Notes under the pieces: generated by a model | Database searches by the model: none | What the model was told of the DNA's origin: nothing | What the model saw: only the letters and a program-made list of their open reading frames with translations | Part shown: in pieces, positions 20,455-28,556 of the stretch | Numbering within the stretch: the first letter of the stretch is position 1 | How the letters are laid out: every line of letters begins with the position of its first letter | Virus record (IMG/VR): IMGVR_UViG_3300005436_000025 | Span: 1 to 34,007 of that record | DNA from: a virus | Strand: one strand, 5' to 3' | DNA: 34,007 nt | Position numbers and translations under genes: made by a program

Positions 20455-22304
20455 TGCTTCACCTCGACCACGAGTTCGCAGCCGATCAGGTCGTCGCGGT
20501 AGAGGATAATCCTCTGCGAGTCGTCTTCCTGACGGATCTGGAAGAGTTCGAAGGCGCCGGGGTTGTTTCCACCAGGCCGGCTCTGCAGCGTTCCGTTGTT
20601 CTGGATGGAGAGCCAGACGCTTGCGGCGTCATACTTCGCCGCCCACAGGTTCCCCTGAGGAGTGAAGTTGATGAGCTCCCACGGCCCGCCTTGATTCGGC
20701 TCGTTCGGCCGGTTGAAGTAAACGGCCTTCGACGGGTCGTTCGGGTTCACGCCCGTGTAGTAGAGCTCCGGAGCACCCCACTGGTTGATCTTGACGAAGC
20801 CGGAGAACGGTTGCATCTTCACTCTCCTCAGTTGCTTGAAGGTTGACGAGATCGGCGGAAGCGTTGCGAGACCAGCCGCCTTTGCAGCGGCTTCGAGATT
20901 GTCAAATGCCTGTTGTAGTTCCGGGTGTCCGGTGATGCCGTTCGCCCGAAGGTATTCGAACGGGAGGATCACGGTGATCCGGGAAGACGAGTTCACGATC
21001 TGCGAGAGGTACTGAAGAGCGTCGCAGACCTGAGCGACCGTGAACGTCTCGTTCGGAGGGGCTCCGCCCTCACAGTAGAACATCGGGACGACGGCGATGG
21101 TCGAGTACCGCCAGGCGTTCAGGACCGCGTCGACGTTGTGGACCCAGCGGGTATACGCTGACTGCGCCGACTCGCCGACAAGCAGGTACAGTTCCACGCA
21201 TGGTATGTCGTATGGACGTAGACCTGGAGGCGGCGTCCAGATAGACTGCGCGTCGTGACATAGTACCAGTCGCGTCCGGAGGTCCTGCGCAATTGTGAGC
21301 GGAGTTTCCGGGGAAGCGGTATTCTCACTGTATACTCCTTGGAGCTGTCCGGGTAGGACCTGCAGGATCGAGTCCTCCGCACCGAAGGCGGGTCTCGTCT
21401 TCGTCTGCTGATTCTGGTTGACGACGACTTCCATCGGAGCGGCCGTCGCACCCTGCGGATCCTTAAACGGCGCGACTATCACCGGGTGGTTGAACGAGAA
21501 CGTCGGGATGACAGGAGTCGGAACCAGGGGTTGCAGCGGCTTCGACATGTCGACCGCGACGATCACGTTAGTGCCCGGGGCTTCGCCTTGCGTGGTGGAC
21601 CAGGCGATGAGGAGGCGGCCGCCTACGACGCGGGCTTGGTGGTAGTAGGCGAGGCCTGGGGAAGGGACGATGATGTATCCGTCCTTTGACCCGTTGGGCG
21701 CAGCGAAGACGCCGAGGGCGTTGGACCAGCCTACGATCCAGTCGACGCCGTTGAGGGTGACGACTCGTCGACGAGTACACGCGATGGGGAGGTCGACGTG
21801 ATACCCGTACTCTCCTCCGTCCCAGACGTAGGCGCCGGGGCGTACGAGGCAGAGGTTGTAGGCTGCACCGGGCACGCTGTCGATCGGCTCAGGGATTCCG
21901 GGAGCGTAGACGTTGAATCGGGTACACGACCCGTCCGTGCACAGGGCGACCAGCCCTTCAGGATTCGCCGCTCCCCGGCCGTCTGTGATGCAGAGGGACA
22001 TGCGTGACGTCGCCGGAGTGAATGGCCAGCCGTTCGTAACAAGAGCCGCTCCTTGAAACGCGTAGCGACCACCTCCCGCAGCCACGAAGTTCGGTCCGTT
22101 CGGGTCGATGTCCGTGAACGTCTTTGTCGAAACCGTATACTTGCGAAAGTACCAGCCGCCACCAGTACTCGGCCCGCCGAACACGAGGTTGTCATCGTCC
22201 ATCCAGCAGGCGCCGCCGCCGGATGCAATTGCACCGTTGTCGATTGAGATGGTTCCACCGGCAACTCCTGCCCCGAGCCGCCCAAGGCCATTGATCTCAG
22301 GCAC
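20451..22304 (-). CDS. Multi-domain receptor-binding protein (propeller, barrel, beta-trefoil)
   Basis: 617 residues in three parts by eye. Residues 1-320 show repeats like KYTVSTKTFTDID and GGGRYAF, typical of a beta-propeller. Residues 325-500 resemble a TIM-barrel fragment (RLVLCHDAQSIW, STIAVVPMFYCEGG, ITVILPFEYLRANG). The end, from about 530, has PWELINF, VWLSIQNNGTLQSRPGG and FELFQIRQ, like a beta-trefoil/fascin domain. GTG start overlaps the endolysin stop. Probably a tail-tip protein for polysaccharide binding. Copies 4 and 5 of the 12-mer repeat lie in this gene. Confidence 0.55.
   Translation of the reverse strand: MPEINGLGRLGAGVAGGTISIDNGAIASGGGACWMDDDNLVFGGPSTGGGWYFRKYTVSTKTFTDIDPNGPNFVAAGGGRYAFQGAALVTNGWPFTPATSRMSLCITDGRGAANPEGLVALCTDGSCTRFNVYAPGIPEPIDSVPGAAYNLCLVRPGAYVWDGGEYGYHVDLPIACTRRRVVTLNGVDWIVGWSNALGVFAAPNGSKDGYIIVPSPGLAYYHQARVVGGRLLIAWSTTQGEAPGTNVIVAVDMSKPLQPLVPTPVIPTFSFNHPVIVAPFKDPQGATAAPMEVVVNQNQQTKTRPAFGAEDSILQVLPGQLQGVYSENTASPETPLTIAQDLRTRLVLCHDAQSIWTPPPGLRPYDIPCVELYLLVGESAQSAYTRWVHNVDAVLNAWRYSTIAVVPMFYCEGGAPPNETFTVAQVCDALQYLSQIVNSSSRITVILPFEYLRANGITGHPELQQAFDNLEAAAKAAGLATLPPISSTFKQLRRVKMQPFSGFVKINQWGAPELYYTGVNPNDPSKAVYFNRPNEPNQGGPWELINFTPQGNLWAAKYDAASVWLSIQNNGTLQSRPGGNNPGAFELFQIRQEDDSQRIILYRDDLIGCELVVEVKQ
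20882..20893 (+). repeat. 12-mer TTGCAGCGGCTT, copy 4
   Basis: Exact copy on the strand opposite to the receptor-binding gene that contains it; read on the coding strand it encodes EAAAK. Confidence 0.6.
21531..21542 (+). repeat. 12-mer TTGCAGCGGCTT, copy 5
   Basis: Exact copy, again antisense to the receptor-binding gene (coding strand reads SKPLQP). Close variants, not exact, lie at 22827 (TTGCAGCGACTACGCAC) and 25189 (TTGCAGCGGTTA), both on the + strand too. Confidence 0.6.
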
Positions 22305-22762
22305 TAGTTCACCTCCGGCAAACGGACGAATACGTACGTCGCCGGATCCGCCGTAAGCGGGTGTTCATACACTCCCGTTCCGTTCGAGGACATCCCATTC
22401 GGTGAGGTATTCCCGGCGATGCCTGTGAGTGGGGAGACGCCTGTCACGATTCCAACGTGATGCGGGACCTTCGTCGGAAGCGTAACCATGAAGAAGAGGT
22501 CCCCGACCATTGGCTCCGTCACGTCCATCTTCTTCAGCTGGGCGACGCGAAGCATCGTAATCGTCGACTGAGTCCGCGGTAGCGGCGGAATCCCGTAGTA
22601 CACGAGGTTCAGCAGAGTCGAGACGAAGTCCGCACACCAACTCGTCCCGGACGTTCCGTTGCAGAACCTCTGGAAGAACTCGACCCAGAGCCCACAGTTC
22701 GGATCAGTCTCCCGAACGTCGAGGAATCTCCGGGCCTCCCGGATGAGGTCGTCAGCGATCAC
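22304..22762 (-). CDS. CHAP-domain endolysin
   Basis: Probable cell-wall amidase/endopeptidase of 152 residues. The catalytic Cys is C43 in TSWCADFVSTLL; the His is in PHHVGIVTG; GNTSPNG and a terminal beta-strand YVFVRLPEVN complete the NlpC/P60-CHAP fold. There is no signal peptide or cell-wall-binding domain, so it needs a holin, or acts from the virion because it lies among tail genes. GTG 22762 overlaps the upstream stop (GTGA); longer frames upstream are shadows. Confidence 0.82.
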   Translation of the reverse strand: MIADDLIREARRFLDVRETDPNCGLWVEFFQRFCNGTSGTSWCADFVSTLLNLVYYGIPPLPRTQSTITMLRVAQLKKMDVTEPMVGDLFFMVTLPTKVPHHVGIVTGVSPLTGIAGNTSPNGMSSNGTGVYEHPLTADPATYVFVRLPEVN

Positions 22763-22962
22763 TTCTTGCACTCCTCTATGATCGACGGGACCAGCTTGAA
22801 GTCGTTGTACGCGGCAAGAATCCGCTTTGCAGCGACTACGCACTGAGTCCGGGTCATGAGCCCGACGTTCTTCGCCTGGATCAGGTTGACGAGGGACGTG
22901 AGCTGGATGGCGGAGCCAGGAGGGCATCCCAGTCCGAGGGCGTTTCCGGTTTCGATGGTCAT
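22759..22962 (-). CDS. Small hypothetical protein before the endolysin
   Basis: 67 residues, ATG start, 4-nt overlaps with both neighbours. Mostly helical (SLVNLIQAKNVGL, CVVAAKRILAAYNDF). Three cysteines. No transmembrane segment strong enough to call it a holin. Unknown. Confidence 0.55.
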   Translation of the reverse strand: MTIETGNALGLGCPPGSAIQLTSLVNLIQAKNVGLMTRTQCVVAAKRILAAYNDFKLVPSIIEECKK

Positions 22963-23456
22963 CGGGATACTCCCTTCTGCGCGAGCTGAGTCTTCAGGTT
23001 TGCGATTTCAATCTGCTGCTGTTGGAGTTGGTGTTTCAGGTCGGCGACGTCAGTCTGTAGAGACTGCTGCTGCATGTCCTGAAGCTCCGTATGGGCCTTG
23101 TTCACTATTTGCTGCGAGTCGTACTTCTGCGCGAGATCGTGGATGTCTGTCCTCATGCTAGAAGTCGACGCTAGAAAGAACCCGTAGATGGACAGCAGGG
23201 AAACGACTATCGTAAATACCACACGAGGTGAGAAGATGATCTTGTCAACATTCACTGGGGCCCTCCCGAGAGTCTCTATGTCCTTTGCCAGTTCGGACAT
23301 CCGACGGCGGTCCTGTTCCGAACGATCTCGGAAGAAGGTGTAGTTCGACTCGATCTTTTGTCCCTGTTCCTCCAGCTCCTGACGGAGCCGCTGATGACCA
23401 GCTTGATACTTCCGATCGAGTTCGTCGACCAGTTCACCGAGTGCTTCGTGCGACAT
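22959..23456 (-). CDS. Coiled-coil membrane protein next to the endolysin
   Basis: 165 residues: an N-terminal coiled coil (LDRKYQAGHQRLRQELEEQG), a single membrane segment (VVFTIVVSLLSIYGFFLA, about residues 78-95), then a Gln-rich coiled coil (DLKHQLQQQQIEIANLKTQL). ATG 23456 has GGAGG upstream; ATG 23477 overlaps the preceding stop and is an alternative adding seven residues. The layout fits a spanin-like or adsorption/lysis scaffold. No enzyme motif. Confidence 0.6.
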   Translation of the reverse strand: MSHEALGELVDELDRKYQAGHQRLRQELEEQGQKIESNYTFFRDRSEQDRRRMSELAKDIETLGRAPVNVDKIIFSPRVVFTIVVSLLSIYGFFLASTSSMRTDIHDLAQKYDSQQIVNKAHTELQDMQQQSLQTDVADLKHQLQQQQIEIANLKTQLAQKGVSR

Positions 23457-23473
23457 TCCGCTAACCTCCGGGA

Positions 23474-25369
23474 TCATTTGCCCATTCCATAGCAGCGGAT
23501 TGTACCGCTAGTGATGTTTCCCGCGCTCATAAGAAAGCGAACTGCGTTGGCGGCGGTAGTGGTATTCGTCCACTGTCCAGCACCGTGAATGTGGTACCAG
23601 AACGTGTCGGTGAATCGGAACGAGCTTCCGAATTCGAACTGTCTCGTGTTCGTACTCGCGGGATTGAACATCCGGAGGTACCCGCTACCTCCTCCGTCGG
23701 ATGCGGTGTTAGTGATTCCGCCCATGAACACCATACCGGTCTCACCGTTACTACCGCTCGTGCCTCCCGCGTTGTTCGTGTTTGAGAACGTGTACGCGTG
23801 TCGGTAATTCGCACCCGCGTCGTACGTGACCCCGCCATCCGTCGACATCCGGAGGTTAAGGGTGGAACCAGTCGTCGCCGGTAGAACGTTCAGGAACTCA
23901 AACTCGTACGAGTCGTAGGACGACGATATGCACGTAGTGAAGTCCAGCGACGTACTCGTGCTCGCAGTATGCTGTTCGAGGAGTACCTTCCCCGCGGCGC
24001 TTCCTCCTGAACCCAGGACGTTCGAGACGCCGTACATCCGGAACGTGCCGCTCGAGACGTTCCCCGCCGACATCACAAAGCGGACAGCGTTGTACGCTGT
24101 CGTCTGGGCGAAGTACCCGGACATCATCCCACGGTATCGGTTCGTGTCGTTGTTCAGGTAGTTGAAGTTCCCGTCGATCGCGTGGTTGCTTGCAGTCTGC
24201 TGAGGGTTCCAGAGTCGCATCGTGCCGGATGTGCCGTCGGCAAGATTACTTAGGTTCGCCGCCATCTGAATGAATGCGGCACTGTTACTCCCGACCGAGT
24301 TCGTCGAGAACGCACCTGTGTCGTTCGTGATGTAACTCGCGTACTTATAGTGGCCGGCTGTCGTGTCGTAGGACGACCCTCCGTTCGTCGACATCAGGAG
24401 TTCGAACGAGACGTTGTTCGTCGCAGGGACGACGTTCATATACTCGATGATGTACTCGTCGTAGGTCGTCGAGAACTGTGTGAAGTCGACTGTCGCACTT
24501 GCACTTGCCGTATGCTGCTCGAGAAGGACGAGAGCCCCGTTAGTCGGCGAGCTGGAAGTCGAGGACGTTACGCCGTAAAGGGAGAAGACTGTACCGTTCT
24601 GGAAGGCGGTGCCTCCGGCGAGGAACGTGAGCTCGTTGACGGCGGCCGTATTCTTCCATCGGGAGTTAAACGACCATTCCGTACCGTTAGTCGTACCGTC
24701 TTCACCATTCGCCCACCCGTTCACGCGCTTGTGGAACGATGTGTTTGTATAGTCGAAGATGCTGACCTCGCCCGACCCGAGCATACTCGTGTTCCCAGAT
24801 TGAGGCATGAACCCTACCTGGATGCCCGATGTAGTCGGCGCCTGGTTCGACCCGAACGTTGCCGTGTTCTGGGAGCCGTACCGGAATACGCCGGTGTAAT
24901 TCGCGGCAGTGCCGTCGGCGTTGACCTTCATATTCAACGAGACGGAATTCGTTCCCGCCTGCGTATCCGCCGCCTGCCACATGACGATAAGGTTACGGTA
25001 CGTTGCTGGAATACTCGCGAAGTCCACCGTCGCCTGCGACCCGCTCGTCACGATCTGGGAGATCAGGACGAGAGCTCCAGGCGTTCCAGTTCCGCCGCCT
25101 CCTCCCGTGATCGCAACGTTCGTTGCCGAGGTCAGTCGACCATCTGCTGCGACCGCGAACTGTCCGACGTGCGTGGCATCGCCGTAGGTTGCAGCGGTTA
25201 CGCCCGGAGTATCGAGCTGGAGGGCCTTCACTGTATGCGATTGGATCTGGTTCCCGTTGATCAACGTCTGAGCCGCTACGCCTCCGAGAAGGAAGCACAT
25301 GAGGACCGCGACAACGATCCACGGGAAGTGGAGGAAGTACAGACGCGCGAGCTTCTGCTTGTTAAACAT
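23474..25369 (-). CDS. Tail fibre of three related modules with an N-terminal membrane-anchor-like segment
   Basis: 631 residues. After a hydrophobic N-terminus (FPWIVVAVLMCFLLGGVAA, residues about 15-33) comes the typical fibre motif VGQFAVAADGRLTSATNVAI, then three related beta modules of about 160 residues. They start with GALVLISQIV (about 98), GALVLLEQHTAS (about 278) and GKVLLEQHTAS (about 460) and end in FSLYGV, FRMYGV, IRCYGM. Each carries a DF-x6-YD/YR-x5-Y/M motif and NAVRF-x2-SAGN or equivalent. Modules two and three are closest, suggesting stepwise duplication. A signal or anchor on a fibre is unusual. It probably trimerises at the tail tip for adsorption. Confidence 0.75.
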   Translation of the reverse strand: MFNKQKLARLYFLHFPWIVVAVLMCFLLGGVAAQTLINGNQIQSHTVKALQLDTPGVTAATYGDATHVGQFAVAADGRLTSATNVAITGGGGGTGTPGALVLISQIVTSGSQATVDFASIPATYRNLIVMWQAADTQAGTNSVSLNMKVNADGTAANYTGVFRYGSQNTATFGSNQAPTTSGIQVGFMPQSGNTSMLGSGEVSIFDYTNTSFHKRVNGWANGEDGTTNGTEWSFNSRWKNTAAVNELTFLAGGTAFQNGTVFSLYGVTSSTSSSPTNGALVLLEQHTASASATVDFTQFSTTYDEYIIEYMNVVPATNNVSFELLMSTNGGSSYDTTAGHYKYASYITNDTGAFSTNSVGSNSAAFIQMAANLSNLADGTSGTMRLWNPQQTASNHAIDGNFNYLNNDTNRYRGMMSGYFAQTTAYNAVRFVMSAGNVSSGTFRMYGVSNVLGSGGSAAGKVLLEQHTASTSTSLDFTTCISSSYDSYEFEFLNVLPATTGSTLNLRMSTDGGVTYDAGANYRHAYTFSNTNNAGGTSGSNGETGMVFMGGITNTASDGGGSGYLRMFNPASTNTRQFEFGSSFRFTDTFWYHIHGAGQWTNTTTAANAVRFLMSAGNITSGTIRCYGMGK

Positions 25370-28300
25370 AGTCCACCGTGATAACGTCTCCTGTTGTCGG
25401 TGCGGTTACGAAGGTAAAGGTTCCGGCTGACGGCGTCGTCTCCGTGTAATCGGCAGTCCGCTGTTGACGAACACCGTTCCGGTACACCGCGAGTTTGTTC
25501 GCTGTGTAAGGAGCTAGTGTCGTGAACAGAGTATTGATCCCGTTTACGGTTCCCGTAACACCTTCACCAATATGCGTGACTGTTCCAGTCGTCGGTGCAG
25601 CTGGCTGCGGAATAACCGACGCCACGTTCCCCGACGTCGACGCCGACGAAGGGGTATCGGTAAGGAGCACGCGGCGGAAAAGATCGTCAATAGTGAATCG
25701 AACGCTTGATGCGATGACATGGTACCGTTCCACAAGGAAGTCGATTCCGCGTCGGAAGTTCTTGACCTGGTCGACCGTCACCTGTTGAATCTGGTAGTCG
25801 CCGACTGGCCCGATGTCCGGCAGGTTGATGTGGACGATCGCTCCTGGCAGCGACTTCTGGTCACGGGTGTAGTAGTCGAACGTGACGATCGGGTTCGCGA
25901 AGAGTGCGAGCTCTGCGAGGGCTCGCGACGTAGCATCCGCTGTCGTCTGGATCGACGGGTCATTGATCTGGTACTCGTGAATTCCGTCGCCACCTTCAAT
26001 CGCCGCAAGCTTGCCCTGGGCGACCGTATCCTCCTGCATGACGTAGACCGTTAGAGAGGTGTCACCGGTCGAGTTCGGCTGCGGATTCGGAACGCCTCCG
26101 GCCAGAAGCGAAGCTTCATCCATGTCATCGTGGAACGTGTACTGGTTCGCTCCAGTCGGATCGATTGCGATCGTCCCGACGAGGTACCACGTGGACATGT
26201 CGACGGCTTGACGCATCCGGTAGAGAGTGAAGCCGGTGATCCGGGGATCGTGTGGGTTCTCGATCGCGATCAGGGCGTGGATGTTTGTAATGCTCGCGGG
26301 CCCATACCCTGGGAACGTCCCAACGTAGTCGAATCCATTCCCAGGAACGATCGCTTGCGTGTTCGCGAAGTTCCGCCAGATCCCGGAGTTCGTGGCGAAG
26401 GAGAACTGACCGTGACCGCTAGGCCCGGTGTAGAACCCGCCGTAGGACGGACGCCAGCCGCTGAGCGTTAGAACGTTCACTCCTGCGTTTGTCTCCGGGC
26501 CTTTCGGTGCGAGCGTAAAGTCGAAGAGCGGGGCGTTGACGTTCCACCAGGCGTTGAAGAACGGAGTCCCTGTCGTAACCGCTGCCGGGTTGCCACGGCC
26601 ACGCACGTACACACGATTCCGGATCTGCGAGAGATCGGTTACGCACTGGATCTGCGGGTCGTACTGGATGTTCCGATTGTTGTTGTCGAGCGTGTCAGGG
26701 GCGGCGATACCGATGGGGGCCCCGATATAAGCATGCATGACACCGTTCAGGTCCATGAACCAGTGTCCGCCGATCCCCTGCATGATCTTCGAGAACGCTT
26801 CGGAGACGTTTGCGTCACGTGCGAACTGCACGCTGATCGACGGCATCCCGCCCTGAATCCCGCCGGGGCTGAAGTCTGGGGCGAACGTCGCGAGGATTGC
26901 CGTGAGGACCTGGTCTGCGGCGGTATTCACCCACGTGCCGTAGACGAGCCGACGGTTCAGGTAGTACTGCCGATCCGTTCCTTCGATCGAGGTCTTCAGA
27001 CTTGCCCGCTTCGCCTCGACGATGCGAGTGCTGCGGACGGCGACGCCGTTGACGATTTGCGTAGATCCTTGCCCGACGACCTTCAACGGAGACCCAGCAG
27101 CAAGAGCTGCCGTCGTCTCGAACTTGAACTGCCCAGGCGTGTTGTCCAGACGGCGCTCTGCAGAATGCCCAGGATTGAACCGGGCGTTCGGCTCGACGAA
27201 GACGATCCCGGCGATCCCACTGACGTACGTATACCCCTGGGGGAAGACTGTCGTCTGGTAAGCAGTGACGTCGACGACTCCTGCGGCATGCCCTGACGTC
27301 GTCCCTACAATCTGTGTTACGGAGATGTTCGTGATCGTGAACGGGGATCCCCCGAAGGAGATCCCTCCGGTCTTCCGGGAGAACGTACCTGTGAACGTGA
27401 CGACTGTCCCTCCCGCCGTCGACCCACTGTTCGGAGTGAGCGTGTCGAACTTGACGTTCGGGGTAGCTGTGACATCGCACAGGACCTCGGCGAAGATACC
27501 GCCGGCGTTCGCCTGGAGCGTACCGTTCTGGATGAGTCCGAGCTCGATGCCGTCGTATGTAACCGGATCGTACGTGTTCCAATCGAAGCCGCCTCGGACT
27601 CTCGCTCCTGTCGGATACCCCGCTGGGATCAACGGGAAGTTCGTGATCGTGTTGACGATGACGTTATTGATTATGACCTGAACCGAACTCGTCCCGCTCC
27701 CCTGCATCCGGACATACGTGTACATCTTGATCCCGGCGACGAGATTCGTGATGTCGTTCCACTGATGCAGATCCTTCTGCCACGTGACCTTTTGGCCAAC
27801 AGCAGTTCCAGCCTGAAACGTGTCGGGGGATGTCGACGGCGGAATGTCCTCGACCGCGGTATAGTTGCCTGTCCACTGATTCGTCGCTCCTTGCGTAACG
27901 ATCGGTACCGGGACGATGTGGTTCTGCGTCGGGAGTACAAGCGTGCTTGCAGCGTCTGTCAGGTTCGCGGCGAACATCACGTAGTCGTCTACGTCGATCG
28001 AGAACGTATTGTTCGTGTTGATGCCCAGGTTAATGTCGCCACAACCGAACGGACCAGCGTTCACTTGGGTGACAGTCGTCAGCGACCCGCCGTCGAGCTG
28101 GACCGAGAACGTTGAGGTCGCCGGTGTGTTCCCGTCCATGTCGAAGTCGAGATCGATCTGATGCCATGCACCATCGATCGGTACCGTCGGACCAGCCGTT
28201 GCAGCATGCCCAGTAAAGTTGACCGCTAGCTGTCCAGTCGTACCAATGAACAGGTTGCAGATCGTACCGAAGTCGGCGAACTGAAGTGAGCTTGACGGAT

Positions 28301-28556
28301 ACGTGTTGATACGGATAAACATCCGAACGTGAATCCGCAGATGACCGGATCCTGCGTAGCTCCCGTTTAGGACGGTTCCGTCCGAAACTATGTTAACCGT
28401 CGATTGCTGTGCCGTCGGTGCCATCCGCAGGAACCACAGACCCGTACGTGGTGTGATTCCGGCAGGATCGTTCACGAGCGAACAGCCTGCTGCGAAGATG
28501 CTGAACTCGTCAGTAGTCCCGAGTTCGAACCCGATCATGTTACGTTCTTTCGCCAT
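25362..28556 (-). CDS. Large tail-tip/hub protein with lectin-like and IPT/TIG domains
   Basis: 1064 residues, central host-recognition component. Residues 1-210 look like a LamG/concanavalin-type lectin (GLWFLRMAPT; GAWHQIDLDFDMDG). A second beta-sandwich follows. Residues about 372-450 are an IPT/TIG domain (FDTLTPNSGSTAGGTVVTFTG). Residues 450-960 resemble a tail hub or tip-attachment protein with EAFSKIMQGIGGHWFMDLNG, a typical baseplate segment. The last 100 residues end in VYRNGVRQQRTADY and GDVITVDYV, a common fibre cap. The start overlaps the tape measure stop (TAATG). Confidence 0.7.
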   Translation of the reverse strand: MAKERNMIGFELGTTDEFSIFAAGCSLVNDPAGITPRTGLWFLRMAPTAQQSTVNIVSDGTVLNGSYAGSGHLRIHVRMFIRINTYPSSSLQFADFGTICNLFIGTTGQLAVNFTGHAATAGPTVPIDGAWHQIDLDFDMDGNTPATSTFSVQLDGGSLTTVTQVNAGPFGCGDINLGINTNNTFSIDVDDYVMFAANLTDAASTLVLPTQNHIVPVPIVTQGATNQWTGNYTAVEDIPPSTSPDTFQAGTAVGQKVTWQKDLHQWNDITNLVAGIKMYTYVRMQGSGTSSVQVIINNVIVNTITNFPLIPAGYPTGARVRGGFDWNTYDPVTYDGIELGLIQNGTLQANAGGIFAEVLCDVTATPNVKFDTLTPNSGSTAGGTVVTFTGTFSRKTGGISFGGSPFTITNISVTQIVGTTSGHAAGVVDVTAYQTTVFPQGYTYVSGIAGIVFVEPNARFNPGHSAERRLDNTPGQFKFETTAALAAGSPLKVVGQGSTQIVNGVAVRSTRIVEAKRASLKTSIEGTDRQYYLNRRLVYGTWVNTAADQVLTAILATFAPDFSPGGIQGGMPSISVQFARDANVSEAFSKIMQGIGGHWFMDLNGVMHAYIGAPIGIAAPDTLDNNNRNIQYDPQIQCVTDLSQIRNRVYVRGRGNPAAVTTGTPFFNAWWNVNAPLFDFTLAPKGPETNAGVNVLTLSGWRPSYGGFYTGPSGHGQFSFATNSGIWRNFANTQAIVPGNGFDYVGTFPGYGPASITNIHALIAIENPHDPRITGFTLYRMRQAVDMSTWYLVGTIAIDPTGANQYTFHDDMDEASLLAGGVPNPQPNSTGDTSLTVYVMQEDTVAQGKLAAIEGGDGIHEYQINDPSIQTTADATSRALAELALFANPIVTFDYYTRDQKSLPGAIVHINLPDIGPVGDYQIQQVTVDQVKNFRRGIDFLVERYHVIASSVRFTIDDLFRRVLLTDTPSSASTSGNVASVIPQPAAPTTGTVTHIGEGVTGTVNGINTLFTTLAPYTANKLAVYRNGVRQQRTADYTETTPSAGTFTFVTAPTTGDVITVDYV

